A stretch of 64,000 bases of DNA. Source: Mesorhizobium sp. (GTDB taxonomy: Bacteria; Pseudomonadota; Alphaproteobacteria; Rhizobiales; Rhizobiaceae). A program made the translations under genes and the position numbers. Below are positions 53,887-62,940 of the stretch, piece by piece. Positions within the stretch are counted from its first letter, which is position 1. Each line of letters begins with the position of its first letter. The notes under the pieces were generated by a model, which saw nothing but the letters and a program-made list of their open reading frames with translations, made no database searches and was not told the origin of the DNA. The stretch is taken from NCBI GenBank assembly GCA_004020645.1, contig SAQL01000011.1:162677-226676 (forward strand), read 5' to 3'.

Positions 53887-54698
53887 TCTTTGAACAGTGT
53901 CAGCCCATGCTGCACCGATTGCCCGCCATCGATCGGCAGGATGGCGCCGGTGATATAGCTGCCGGCACGGCTGCACAAATAGAGCGTTGCGCCGGCAATG
54001 TCATCCGGCGCGCCGATGCGGCCGATCGGAACGTGGCCGCCGACATGCTTGGCCTGGTCCTCGGTCGCCGTGGCGAAGGCGGTCATCCGGCTCTGGAAGG
54101 GCCCGGGGGCGAAGGCATTGACGGTGATGCGGCGGGCGGCGAACTCGATCGCCAAGGTGCGCGTCAGATGGTGAACAGCAGCCTTCGAGGCAGAGTAGGA
54201 GTAGGCGTCGTCGGCCAGCGGCTGCGTGCCCATCACCGAACCCAGATTGATCACCCGGGCCGGATCGGCATCGCTGGCGGCGGCGTCGAGCAGCGGCAGA
54301 AGCTCGCGCGTCAGATGGAAGACGGCGGTGACGTTGACGCCGAACACCTTGGCCCAGGCATGGTAGGGGAAGCTTTCCAGCGGCGCGCCCCAGGAAACGC
54401 CGGCATTGTTGACCAGGATGTTCAGCCGCTCGGTCCGCGCCTTGACCTTATCGACCAGCGCTGCGATGCCGGCTTCGCTGGAGACATCGCCGGCAAAGCC
54501 TTCGGCCCGGCCGGAGCCGCCGAGGCGGTTCAGTTCGCCGGAAACCCTGATGCAATCCTCGCCCTTGCGCGAGGCGATCATCACGGTTGCGCCGGCCCTG
54601 ACCAAAGCGGTTGCAGCCATGCGGCCGATGCCGGTCGCAGCCCCGGTCACCAGCGCGGTCTTGCCGGCCACCGAAAACAGCTCGTCCAGATAGCTCAT
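53883..54698 (-). CDS. Short-chain dehydrogenase, partner of MaoC
   Basis: A 271-residue SDR: TGAATGIGRMAATALVRAG, NNAGVSWGAP, catalytic AYSYSASKAAVHHLTRTLAIEFA and C-terminal RAGSYITGAILPIDGGQS. GGAGAAGTTGCA precedes the ATG. In operon with the MaoC-like gene, a common pairing in fatty-acid or xenobiotic side-chain degradation. Confidence 0.92.
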   Translation of the reverse strand: MSYLDELFSVAGKTALVTGAATGIGRMAATALVRAGATVMIASRKGEDCIRVSGELNRLGGSGRAEGFAGDVSSEAGIAALVDKVKARTERLNILVNNAGVSWGAPLESFPYHAWAKVFGVNVTAVFHLTRELLPLLDAAASDADPARVINLGSVMGTQPLADDAYSYSASKAAVHHLTRTLAIEFAARRITVNAFAPGPFQSRMTAFATATEDQAKHVGGHVPIGRIGAPDDIAGATLYLCSRAGSYITGAILPIDGGQSVQHGLTLFKE

Positions 54699-55169
54699 TG
54701 CAACTTCTCCGTGCGTCCTTGCCTCGTGGTTCAAGGGGACGACTTAACGCTGACAAGGATATTCGAATTACGATCATCCTTGCCGGGGGTAAAGTGCCGG
54801 AGCCGCTACTACTGATGGGTACACTAAGGACCGCGGGCGACAACGCCCTGGAGGCGATGGGGGCCACGGTGCGGCGTTCCCTTCTGCCGTTGGCCATGGG
54901 GAGAAGGTGACCCGAAGATCGGTTCGATCTCGACGCCTTCGGCCTGCCAGTCACGCCACGCCAGCACGCTATCAAAGGCTGGAATGATCTCCGGGGATGC
55001 GTTGAGCAGTTGCTGGTCGTCGAGGATCGGCGTTCCATATTAGCTCGACGCCAGCTTGTTGTTGGGGGTTCCCATGCCGGACACGAGCTGTCGCGCATTA
55101 TCGATATGACGTTTGTCATCTCAGCCTTCACAGCTGACGAGCGGGAGAAATGCGAGAACGGAGGTAACA
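54699..55169. other. Intergenic region holding a gene remnant
   Basis: Nothing intact apart from the remnant described at 54824-55120. The ribosome site GGAGG of the SnoaL-like gene lies at the right end. Confidence 0.5.
54824..55120 (-). pseudogene. Remnant open frame with an in-frame stop
   Basis: On the minus strand a 99-codon frame is interrupted by TAA at 55040-55042. Before it, DNARQLVSGMGTPNNKLASS, and after it, LDDQQLLNASPEIIPAFDSV and AWRDWQAEGVEIEPIFG both look like real protein. No start codon fits. Likely a decayed gene; family unknown. Confidence 0.4.
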
Positions 55170-55598
55170 ATGACATCTGCTGAAACACAGATCAGGGCCT
55201 TGTTGGACAGTCGATCAGCCGCCATGGGCGACAAGGACATCGATTGGGTCATGTCCCTCTATTCTCCAGACATTGTCTATTTCGACCTCGTACCACCGCT
55301 CCAGTACGCAGGCTCATCCGCCCTTCGGGAGCGGTTTTCGGATTGGTTCGGCCGCTGGACGGGCCCTATTGGCCAGGAACTTGGCGATCTGAAAGTAATA
55401 GCCGGCGATAACGTCGCGGCTGCATGGATGCTCATCCGAGCAAGTGGCACACTGAAGACGGGCCAGGACGTTGACTACTGGGTACGCGTAAGCAACAGCT
55501 TTCAGCGCTCCGGTGACAGTTGGTTCATCACGCACGAGCACGTCTCCCTGCCCGTTAACATGCAGACCAGGACAGCCGTCATGGACCTCGCGCCCTGA
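55170..55598 (+). CDS. SnoaL-like/NTF2-fold protein
   Basis: A 142-residue protein of the NTF2-like superfamily (DUF4440/SnoaL_3): ETQIRALLDSRSAAMGDKDIDWVMSLYSPDIVYFD, then VAAAWMLIRASGTLKTGQDVDYWVRVSNSFQRSGDSWFITHEHVSLP. It is a cone-shaped fold used for many small-molecule reactions; the ligand is unknown. GGAGGTAACA precedes the ATG at 55170. Monocistronic. Confidence 0.85.
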   Translation: MTSAETQIRALLDSRSAAMGDKDIDWVMSLYSPDIVYFDLVPPLQYAGSSALRERFSDWFGRWTGPIGQELGDLKVIAGDNVAAAWMLIRASGTLKTGQDVDYWVRVSNSFQRSGDSWFITHEHVSLPVNMQTRTAVMDLAP

Positions 55599-55858
55599 GC
55601 GCCTTGCGTTTTGGTAGAGCAAAACCGCGCTCCAGGTCTTTGTTTGGCGCATTTTGTCGGACGCCAAACGAAGGCGTTTGGTTGCAAATGCTCCAGGTCG
55701 TCGATCAAACATTCTCAAGCGTGAAGGTCGATCCCAAGGCCAGCGCGTTCAGAGCATCAGCGAAGGCGCTGAGGGCTGGATGAGATGAGGCAGCACCCAT
55801 CATTCGCAGGTTCGCTCCTGCCCCTCACTTGCCTGCCGGCATCCTCTTGCGAGCAGAG

Positions 55859-58800
55859 CTACTCCGCCGGGTCGACATTGGTATAGGCGGCTTCCTCGAG
55901 CTCGCGCTTCAGCCGCGATGCCTCTTCCACCTTGGGCGTGACGAAGCGGCCGAGCAGGAGATAGGCGACCGGCGTCAGGAACAGCGTCGAGACGGTGGCC
56001 AGACCCAGGCCGCCGACGATCACCCAGCCGAGCGCGATGCGCGCCTCGGCGCCGGCGCCGCTCGCCAGCACCAGCGGCACGCCGCCGAGCACGGTGCAGA
56101 TCATCGTCATCATCACTGGTCGCAGCCGGATGGTGGAGGCCTGCTCGATCGCCTCGCGCACGCCGAGCCCGCGATCGCGCAACTGATTGGCGAACTCGAC
56201 GATCAGGATGCCGTTCTTGGCCATCACGCCGACCAGCAGCACCAGGCCGATCTGGCTGTAGGCGTTGAGGCTGGTGCCGCTGAGCAAAAGGGCAAAGATC
56301 GCGCAGGCGAGGCCGAGCGGCACCGTCGCCATGATGATGACGGCGCTGACGAAGCTCTCGAACTGGGCGGCGAGCACCAAAAGGATGATGACCAGCGAGA
56401 AGCCGAAGATGGTGATCATCGCGCTGTTGGTCTCACCCAGCGTCGCCGCCTCGGCCAACGGCACGATGCGGCTGCCCGGCGGCAGAAGCGGCGTGGCGAT
56501 TGCTTCGGCGCGGGTCAGCGCCTGGCCGAGTGCGAAATCGCCGCTGAGGTTGGAGGTGATCGCCACCGACGGCTGCTGCTGCTCGCGGGTCAGCGAGGGC
56601 GGCACGGCGCGCTCGGTCAACGTGGCGATGGTCGACATCGGCACGAAGCGGCCGTCGGCCGTCTTCAGGAAGATGTTCTCCAAATCGGTCGGATCGTTGA
56701 TCGGGCTGGTCGTCGAGACGAGCTTCACCCCGTAGCTGCGGTCGGCGATATAGACGTCGACGACATCATTGCCGTCGAGCATGGCCTGGAAGGTATCGGC
56801 AAGCCCGGTGATGTCGATGCCGAGGTCGGAAGCGCGCTCGCGGTCGATGGCGACGGAAAGCTGGGGCTGCGTCGGGTCGACGGAGAGCCGGGGCGACTGG
56901 AAGCCGGGGTCCTTCTGCATTTCCGCGATGATCTTCACCGCAGCGTCGCCGAGCGCCGCGCGGTTGTTGCCGACCAGCGCGAACTGCAGGCCGTTGCCGG
57001 CGCCGCGAATACCGAGGCTGTTGGGCTGTATCGGAAAGACGCGCACGCTCGGCACCTGCCGGGTGAGCCGGCTGATGTCGGCCATGATCTGCTGCTGGCT
57101 GCGGTCGCGCTCGTCCCATGGCGCCAGCGTCATCACCATGAAACCGGCATTGTAGGCGCCGTTCCGGCCGGCGCTCTCGAACGTATTGCGGATTTCGCCG
57201 GAATCGCGCAGCGGCTGGATCAGTTTTTCGATCTTCTGCATCTGCTGCGTCGTGTAGTCGAGGCTGACGCCTTGCGGCGCGTCGACGCGCATGAGCACGA
57301 CGGCACGGTCCTCCGTCGGCGTCAGTTCCTGGCGGATCGTGCCGAACAGCGTGAAGGCGGTGGCTGCAAACAGCAGCGCGACCAGGAGCACGATCCACGG
57401 CGCATCGAGGCAGGTGCGCAGGCAGCGCCGGTAGAGCGTGTTCAGCGCGCCGCCGATGCGGGCGCCGATGCCGCTGCCGCCTCCGTGGTGAAGCGGCGCG
57501 ACCGACAGCATGCGCGAGGCAAGCATCGGACAAAGGGTCAGCGCCACGACGGCGGACAGAAGCACCGATATGGCGAGAACGAAGCCGAACTCGCGAAATA
57601 GGCCGCCGGTCTGGCCGGGCAGGAAGGAGATCGGCACGAACACGGCGACCAGCGTCAGCGTCGTGGCGACGACGGCGAAGAACACTTCCTGGGCGCCAAG
57701 CACGGCCGCGGCGCGTGGCCCCATGCCTTCGTTGCGTCGTCGCACGATGTTTTCCAGAACGACAATGGCGTCATCGACGACCAGGCCCGTCGCCAGCACC
57801 AGTGCGAGCAGCGTCAATATGTTGACCGAGAAGCCGGCGAGATAGATGGCGGCGATCGTCCCGATCATGGCGACCGGCATCGCAAGCCCCGGAATGAGCG
57901 TCGCGCGCCAGTCGAGGAGAAATGCGTAGATGACGATCAGCACGATGGAGACGGACAGGCCGAGTGCGATCTCGACCTCATGCACCGCGCCGTTGACGAA
58001 GACCGCATCGTCGCTGGTGACCTTGATCGACATGCCCTGGGGCAGATCCGCCTGCAGCGCGGCGACGGCTGCCCTGACGCCGGTCGAAATATCCAGCGTG
58101 TTCGATTCCGCCTGGCGGATGATGCCGAGACCGATGCCGGTCTTGCCGTTCGAACGCAATGTGGTCTGGCCGATGTCGGGGCCGAGCGTGACGGTGGCGA
58201 CGTCGCGGATGCGGGTCGTGCCACCGATGATGATGTTTTCGAACTCCTCCGGCGTGGTCACGTCCGCCGTCGGACGCACGATCAGGTCCTGGTTGGTCGT
58301 GGTGATCGAACCGGCCGGCGAATCGAAAGCGACCGAAGCCAGCGCTGTCCTCAGGTCGGCGACGGTGAAGCCCAGGCTGGCAAGTTTGTTCTGGTCGACA
58401 TCGATGCGGAAGATCTTGTCGCGGTCGCCATAGACCTGGACGTCGGCAACGCCGGGCACGGCGGCAAGCTCGTCCTCGATCTGGTCCTGGACCAGCACCG
58501 TCATGTCCTGCACCGACATGGTATCAGAGGTGACGGCCAGCCGCATCACCGGGTCGGAATTGGCGTCGGCCTTGACGATGCGCGGCGCATCCGCCGTGTC
58601 CGGCATCTGGTCGACGACACGGCCAACGCCATCGCGCACATCGGAGGCGGCGACGTCGAGGTCGACGCCGTCGTTGAATTCGATGGTGACGCGGCTCGTG
58701 CCGAAAGACGAGGTGGACGAGATCGACTTCACACCGGAGACGCGGGCGACCGCGCCCTCAATCACGTCGGTCAATTCGCGGTCGACGGTCTCGGCCGCAG

Positions 58801-58990
58801 CGCCTTCAAAGGTCGTGTTAACGGTGACGACGGCGCGATCGACATCCGGCAGTTCGCGGACCTCGACACCGTAGAATGCGGCAAGGCCGGCGACCGCGAT
58901 CAGCGTGTTCAAGACCAAGGCCATCACCGGCCTGCGGATGAACAGTGCGGTAAAGCCCGTGTCGCCGGCGGCGTTGTTGGTTGCGGTCAT
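55859..58990 (-). CDS. RND multidrug efflux pump inner-membrane transporter
   Basis: A 1043-residue HAE1-type RND protein (AcrB/MexF class): TM1 with FIRRPVMALVLN, porter domains, the GLVVDDAIVVLENI loop in TM4 (proton-relay Asp pair), ERAVPPSLTREQQQPSVAI and the second half with LRPVMMTMICTVLGGVPLVLASG. Length is normal. Overlaps the adaptor stop by one base. No outer-membrane channel gene is adjacent, so it probably uses a shared TolC. Confidence 0.95.
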   Translation of the reverse strand: MTATNNAAGDTGFTALFIRRPVMALVLNTLIAVAGLAAFYGVEVRELPDVDRAVVTVNTTFEGAAAETVDRELTDVIEGAVARVSGVKSISSTSSFGTSRVTIEFNDGVDLDVAASDVRDGVGRVVDQMPDTADAPRIVKADANSDPVMRLAVTSDTMSVQDMTVLVQDQIEDELAAVPGVADVQVYGDRDKIFRIDVDQNKLASLGFTVADLRTALASVAFDSPAGSITTTNQDLIVRPTADVTTPEEFENIIIGGTTRIRDVATVTLGPDIGQTTLRSNGKTGIGLGIIRQAESNTLDISTGVRAAVAALQADLPQGMSIKVTSDDAVFVNGAVHEVEIALGLSVSIVLIVIYAFLLDWRATLIPGLAMPVAMIGTIAAIYLAGFSVNILTLLALVLATGLVVDDAIVVLENIVRRRNEGMGPRAAAVLGAQEVFFAVVATTLTLVAVFVPISFLPGQTGGLFREFGFVLAISVLLSAVVALTLCPMLASRMLSVAPLHHGGGSGIGARIGGALNTLYRRCLRTCLDAPWIVLLVALLFAATAFTLFGTIRQELTPTEDRAVVLMRVDAPQGVSLDYTTQQMQKIEKLIQPLRDSGEIRNTFESAGRNGAYNAGFMVMTLAPWDERDRSQQQIMADISRLTRQVPSVRVFPIQPNSLGIRGAGNGLQFALVGNNRAALGDAAVKIIAEMQKDPGFQSPRLSVDPTQPQLSVAIDRERASDLGIDITGLADTFQAMLDGNDVVDVYIADRSYGVKLVSTTSPINDPTDLENIFLKTADGRFVPMSTIATLTERAVPPSLTREQQQPSVAITSNLSGDFALGQALTRAEAIATPLLPPGSRIVPLAEAATLGETNSAMITIFGFSLVIILLVLAAQFESFVSAVIIMATVPLGLACAIFALLLSGTSLNAYSQIGLVLLVGVMAKNGILIVEFANQLRDRGLGVREAIEQASTIRLRPVMMTMICTVLGGVPLVLASGAGAEARIALGWVIVGGLGLATVSTLFLTPVAYLLLGRFVTPKVEEASRLKRELEEAAYTNVDPAE

Positions 58991-60144
58991 CAGCCGTCGG
59001 CGTCCGCGGCGCGCTGTTCTTCGCCGGCGATGCGGACCTCGCCGCCTTCACTGACGCTCTGGGTGCCTTCGGTCACCACCATGTCGCCGCTGACGATCGG
59101 GGCGTCGATCAGCACGGTCTCGGTGTTGCGCTGGATGATGCGCACGGCCAACCGCTTGGCCTTGCCGTCCACGATGGCCCAGATATAGGCACCGTCCGAA
59201 CCCCACTGGATCGCCAGCGGACTGACCGCCGGATAGCTGTCGCCGGGGAATTTCATGGAGATCTGGAAGGACATACCGGCACGCAGCGAATCGGCCGGGT
59301 TGGCGATCTTTGCCTTGACCAGGAGGGTACGGCTGGCTTCATCGATATGGTTGTCGATGGCGGCAACCGTGCCGGTGTAGGCTTTGTTGGGATTGGCAAT
59401 CGGCGTCGCCGACAATTGCGCGCCGATCTTGACGGCGGCGGCGAAGCGCTCCGGCACCCAGAATTCGACCAGTATGCTGGAGCGATCGTCGAGGGTGGCG
59501 ACCGCCGACTGGCTGGTCACATAGTTGCCGGCGGCAATCGGCAGGATGCCGACGACACCGGCGATCGGTGCGACGATCGAGCGGCGCTGCAAGGCCAGTT
59601 CCGCATCGCGAAGCGCCAGCTTGGCATTGGCAAGCACCACTTCGGCATCGGCAACGGCGACCGCTGTCGCAGCGTTGGAAGCCCGCAGCGATTCGACCCG
59701 GACGAGCTTGGCCTGCGCGTCCTGCAAGGCAACCTTGGCGCGGTCCTGTGCGATCACCTCGGTGTCGGAATCGAGGGTGGCGATCACCTGCCCCTTTTCG
59801 ACATGGGCGCCGGACTCGACCAGGAATTCGACGAGGCGGCCGGAACTGTAGGGATTAACCGTCACCGAGGCGTTGGCGCGGCCGGTGCCGATCGCCTGCA
59901 GTCGATCGTTGATGATGGCGGCGGCCGCCGGCAGTGCGACGATAGTTACCCGCTGGCCGGCGGCGTTGCGGCTGCCTGCTTGCCCGGCGTTATCAACGGC
60001 GCCCGTTGGTGGCGTTGCGGCATAAGCCCAGTCGATGCCCCAGCGCGCCAGCACATCCGGCGCGCCTGGAAAAAAGCGAACCCAGGCGGCCGCAGCCGCG
60101 ACCAGGATCACAAGTGCAAAAACGATCTGTTTCCAGGTGGCCAT
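58990..60144 (-). CDS. RND efflux periplasmic adaptor
   Basis: A 384-residue membrane fusion protein. N-terminal anchor (QIVFALVILVAAAAAWV), then the lipoyl halves (GRLVEFLVESGAHVEKGQVIATLDSDTE and APIAGVVGILPIAAGNYVTSQS) around a short coiled coil, and the beta-barrel with GAQLSATPIANPNKAYTGTVAAIDN. The ATG at 60144 has GGAGC 6-7 nt upstream; a TTG at 60162 is weaker. Operon leader of the RND pump. Confidence 0.93.
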   Translation of the reverse strand: MATWKQIVFALVILVAAAAAWVRFFPGAPDVLARWGIDWAYAATPPTGAVDNAGQAGSRNAAGQRVTIVALPAAAAIINDRLQAIGTGRANASVTVNPYSSGRLVEFLVESGAHVEKGQVIATLDSDTEVIAQDRAKVALQDAQAKLVRVESLRASNAATAVAVADAEVVLANAKLALRDAELALQRRSIVAPIAGVVGILPIAAGNYVTSQSAVATLDDRSSILVEFWVPERFAAAVKIGAQLSATPIANPNKAYTGTVAAIDNHIDEASRTLLVKAKIANPADSLRAGMSFQISMKFPGDSYPAVSPLAIQWGSDGAYIWAIVDGKAKRLAVRIIQRNTETVLIDAPIVSGDMVVTEGTQSVSEGGEVRIAGEEQRAADADG

Positions 60145-60335
60145 CGGCGCTCCGGTTGGCAAATATACCGCCTACGGTTCCCAAGGTGAAGTAGACGCGA
60201 CGGCACACTCCGACACGCAGGATGACTCGTCGATATCAAAGCTTTATGGCAATTCTCCCGGTCGCTTGCACATTAAATCGGCGTAACGTTGATAGCGGCT
60301 ACGCTTGAGTCAAACTGGATCGGCCGGCTTCAGAT

Positions 60336-60995
60336 GTGGCTCGCTTTGCTTTCAATCCTCTTCAAGTCGAGCCGCGGAAGGTCTCGATCGTCCAGAACCC
60401 GCTCACGTCGTTCGAAGACGATGTAGCCGCAACGCGTCGCGTGCTCGCCCGGCAGGACGGGCCAGTCATTCTCGTCGGTCATTCCTACGGCGGCACGGTA
60501 ATTACAGAAGCCGGCAACGCTGCGAATGTTGCGGGCCTCGTCTATGTCGCCGCCTTCGCGCCGGAGGTCGGTCAATCCACGCTGGACCAATATGCCGAGG
60601 TTCCTCCGCCGCCGAACTTTCAGCCTGACGTGCAGCCCGATGGCTTCGCGTTCCTGAAGACTGAGACGTTTAAGGCCGGCTTTGCCGGGGACACCGACAA
60701 TGCCGACGCCGCATTCCTGCGCGACTCCCAGGTGCCGATCGCTATGAAAGCGCTTGAGGCCAAGGTGACGACGGCGGCGTGGAAGACGAAGCCAAGCTGG
60801 TATGTTGTCGCGACTGAGGACGGCGCTATTGCGCCCGAACTGCTTCGGAGCACCGCCGATCGTATCGGAGCGGTCACGACCGAGGTCAAAGGCAGCCATG
60901 TGGTGTTCCTTACCCAGCCAGAGGCTGTAGCCGACGTCATCGAACAGGCTGCCAAGGGTGTGGTGCTGGGCGACGCCGCGGTGGCACCGAACTGA
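60336..60995 (+). pseudogene. Alpha/beta hydrolase missing its N-terminus
   Basis: A 219-residue frame with the nucleophile elbow GPVILVGHSYGGTVIT and the later Asp (VATEDGAIAPEL) and His (KGSHVVFLT) in place. The family normally begins with a VHGAW oxyanion-hole strand before the QNPLTSFEDDVAATRRVL segment; here those ~30 residues are replaced by an unrelated head (MARFAFNPLQVEPRK) and no upstream frame encodes the strand. Probably a 5'-truncated, inactive gene, though it may still be translated. Confidence 0.65.
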
Positions 60996-61062
60996 CATCG
61001 CCCAACCGTAGCTCTGAGCCACGCCCAAGAGCGCAAGCGGGAAACGTGCAAGATACTGGTGC

Positions 61063-61088
61063 AGCCGGGAGCGTCATCGACGCTCCCG
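61063..61088. other. Strong GC hairpin
   Basis: CCGGGAGCGTC-ATC-GACGCTCCCGG, an 11-bp perfect stem without a T-run, between the hydrolase remnant and the CBS gene. May end transcripts from either side. Confidence 0.6.
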
Positions 61089-61198
61089 GGCAATATGACA
61101 GGAAGGTCTGATTTAGGGCCCAATCGAGCCGTCGCTTTGAGACGCGACAGCGCTAATGCGGGCCGCTGAACTCAGTCCGATCTCGTCGGGCAGAGCGC

Positions 61199-61627
61199 TT
61201 ACGTCGCGTGTTCGCCGCCGGGTACGACTACGCCGGACATCGCGATACCGACGGTTGCCGGATCTTCCTTCAGCGCCGCATCCGCGAGCGAGACCACGCC
61301 CACCAGGCGCTTGTCGCGATTGAGGACGGGCAACCGCCTGACCTGGATATCACCCATGTTCTGGACGACGTGCTCGATATCTTCGTCCTCGAAGCAGTAT
61401 TTGACATCCTTGGTCATCACGTCGCGGACCGTCGCGTTGCCGTCCTTGCCTTCGGCGACCGCACGCACGACGATGTCTCGGTCGGTGATCGTTCCGACGA
61501 GTCGGTCGTTTTCTCCGACGGGCAGGAATCCGACATCGTCAACCGCCATTCGTTTCGCGATTTTCTGCAGTGACTCGTCAGGACTGGCGAGATGGACGTT
61601 GGGGGTCATTATCTCAGCGACTTTCAT
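61199..61627 (-). CDS. CBS-pair domain protein
   Basis: A 142-residue protein that is two CBS motifs: MTPNVHLASPDESLQKIAKRMAVDDVGFLPV..DRLVGTITDRDIVVRAVAEG and VRDVMTKDVKYCFEDEDIEHVVQNMGDIQVRRLPV..RLVGVVSLADAAL. Such stand-alone Bateman modules bind adenylates and are often stress-linked. GGGAGATT precedes the ATG at 61627. Confidence 0.92.
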   Translation of the reverse strand: MKVAEIMTPNVHLASPDESLQKIAKRMAVDDVGFLPVGENDRLVGTITDRDIVVRAVAEGKDGNATVRDVMTKDVKYCFEDEDIEHVVQNMGDIQVRRLPVLNRDKRLVGVVSLADAALKEDPATVGIAMSGVVVPGGEHAT

Positions 61628-61840
61628 GGTGAATCTCCCTGTTTGCGCCCAGAACGGCACCAGCGCTCTGCGGTCGTCGACCGATACTGGTCTGAAGGAC
61701 TTATTAAGGACCTCAGGCCTGTCGCGCTGCGACGCTCGGTCCGTTCTTCGTTGATGGAACTAACAGCCGGGCCGAATGGTTCCACCCGCTTGCCCGCGCC
61801 GCCAGCATCCGGATCGGTCGCGGCAGTAGCGATTGCCGCG

Positions 61841-62014
61841 CTACGGCGCCCCTGCTACGGCGCCGACGATCGCCATGGCGAGCCCGTCGAGATCGATCTT
61901 TCCGTCCGCGACGAGTTCCTCATCGCGCACGGAAATCCGCAGCTTCGAAGGATTGGCTTCCGCTTGTCGTTCAAGCTCTGTGACGATCGCTTCGCGTACT
62001 TTTTCTTCCATCAT
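61841..62014 (-). CDS. Small hydrophilic/amphipathic protein (57 aa)
   Basis: Too short for standard ORF cut-offs but well formed: MMEEKVREAIVTELERQAEA, then NPSKLRISVRDEELVADGKI and LDGLAMAIVGAVAGA. AGGAG lies ~11 nt before the ATG at 62014. The C-terminal amphipathic or membrane-seeking helix suggests a small regulatory or membrane-associated protein. It is divergent from the RNase P RNA/tRNA operon promoter 75 bp away. Confidence 0.55.
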   Translation of the reverse strand: MMEEKVREAIVTELERQAEANPSKLRISVRDEELVADGKIDLDGLAMAIVGAVAGAP

Positions 62015-62088
62015 CTGCTTTACTCCTGCTGCGGCAACGAGGCGCCATTATGCAAGTGGCGAGGGAGCACACTACGAGGCGTGATCCT

Positions 62089-62118
62089 TGAAGTTTCCCG
62101 TTTTGTTCCCATATAATG
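62089..62118 (+). promoter_or_regulatory. Strong sigma70-type promoter for the RNase P RNA/tRNA operon
   Basis: TTGAAG (62089-62094) and a perfect TATAAT (62113-62118) with an 18-bp spacer. Consensus -10 boxes are rare in this GC-rich genome. Expected start of transcription is near 62125, just before the leader hairpin. Confidence 0.75.
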
Positions 62119-62122
62119 TCGC

Positions 62123-62168
62123 AGGACCGGAGACGGTTCCGCCGCATGAGGTTAGCTCCTGGTCCTGT
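62123..62168 (+). ncRNA. Leader hairpin between promoter and RNase P RNA
   Basis: CAGGACC-GGAG pairs with CTCC-T-GGTCCTG (7 + 4 bp with a bulged T) around a 23-nt loop. It would be at the very 5' end of the predicted transcript. Role unknown; 5' protection or processing is plausible. Confidence 0.5.
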
Positions 62169-62230
62169 GCGGCTCGAATTTTCATGGTGAGAACCTTCGG
62201 ATCGTGGCGATCCAGCCGTTCCACCAGAAG

Positions 62231-62534
62231 AGATCAGATCTCCGGGCTGCCGCGCATTAAGCGACTGATGTCGTAGAGCGAGGAAAGTCCGGGCTTTGCC
62301 GACACACCCCAGCAGGTAATGCCTGCCCGCCGCGAGGCGAGCCACGGCAACAGAGACGAGCCGTCCCAGTCGGGACGGGTGAAACGGGCGACAGGGTGGG
62401 GGAAGCAACCGCAAGAAGTGCCCTGTGACCTGTGTCGGGGAGGGCCTTGGTGGCGGGCAAGGAGGTGCCTGGCGACAGGCGTCCAAGAGGAATGGCAGCC
62501 CTCGACAGAACCCGGCTTACAGGGGATCTGGTCT
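62231..62534 (+). ncRNA. rnpB: Compact bacterial RNase P RNA (type A-like), ~304 nt
   Basis: P1: AGATCAGATCTCC (62231-62243) pairs along 13 positions with GGGGATCTGGTCT (62522-62534). P2: GGGCTGCC (62244-62251) pairs with GGCAGCCC just before CGACAGAACCCGG. The catalytic core is intact: GAGGAAAGTCCGGGC (P4 5'), GGCAACAGAGA, GGGTGAAACGGGCG and GACAGAACCCGGCTTA (P4 3'), all matching universally conserved segments. GCAGGTAATGCCTGC is P8; GCCTG-GCGA-CAGGC is a P18-like GNRA hairpin. The P13-P17 region is much shorter than in ordinary ~380-420 nt proteobacterial RNAs; CCTTG-GTGGCGGG-CAAGG may hold the CCA-binding loop. It leads directly into tRNA genes on the same strand. Confidence 0.85.
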
Positions 62535-62594
62535 CAAGCACCTCGTGGCGAGAACCGGCAGACGCGTACGGCTCGGCCTACGGGCTCGGAGAGC

Positions 62595-62671
62595 CGGAGT
62601 GTAGCGCAGCCTGGTAGCGCACCTCGTTTGGGACGAGGGGGCCGCAGGTTCGAATCCTGCCACTCCGACCA
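62595..62671 (+). tRNA. tRNA-Pro (TGG)
   Basis: 77 nt with encoded CCA. Acceptor CGGAGTG/CACTCCG, C1 as normal for tRNA-Pro; anticodon loop TTTGGGA; TPsiC GGTTCGAATCC. First tRNA of the array, 60 nt after the RNase P RNA. Confidence 0.95.
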
Positions 62672-62720
62672 TCCCGGTTCGCGATCTTTGCGAACGCGGC
62701 GCGAAGCTGGAAAAGCACTC

Positions 62721-62805
62721 GCGGACGTGGCGGAATCGGTAGACGCAGCCGGCTTAAACCCGGCGGGCATTCCCGTTGCGAGTTCGAATCTCGCCGTCCG
62801 CACCA
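62721..62805 (+). tRNA. tRNA-Leu (TAA)
   Basis: 85 nt, class II. Acceptor GCGGACG/CGTCCGC, D arm GGCGGAATCGGTAGACGC, anticodon loop CTTAAAC, long variable arm, CCA encoded. Confidence 0.94.
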
Positions 62806-62840
62806 AATTGGGGCCGCACCAAATCGGGCTGCACCAAATC
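62798..62840 (+). repeat. Tandem CCGCACCAAAT 3'-end repeats
   Basis: After the tRNA-Leu CCA, GCACCAAATTGGGGCC, GCACCAAATCGGGCT and GCACCAAATCG follow in tandem: the tRNA 3' end plus flank has been repeated up to the next tRNA. Confidence 0.7.
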
Positions 62841-62846
62841 GAATAT

Positions 62847-62938
62847 GGAGGGGTGGCAGAGCCCGGTTGAATGCGCCCGCCTCGAAAGCGGGTAGGCCTG
62901 CAAGGGCCTCGGGGGTTCAAATCCCTCCCCCTCCGCCA
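62847..62938 (+). tRNA. tRNA-Ser (CGA)
   Basis: 92 nt, class II. Acceptor GGAGGGG/CCCCTCC, anticodon loop CTCGAAA, long variable arm TAGGCCTGCAAGGGCCTC, CCA encoded. Confidence 0.94.
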
Positions 62939-62940
62939 GC

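Noticed and set aside
62319..62870. 183-codon frame over the RNase P RNA and tRNAs
   Set aside because: Covers conserved RNA genes; translation has no protein character.
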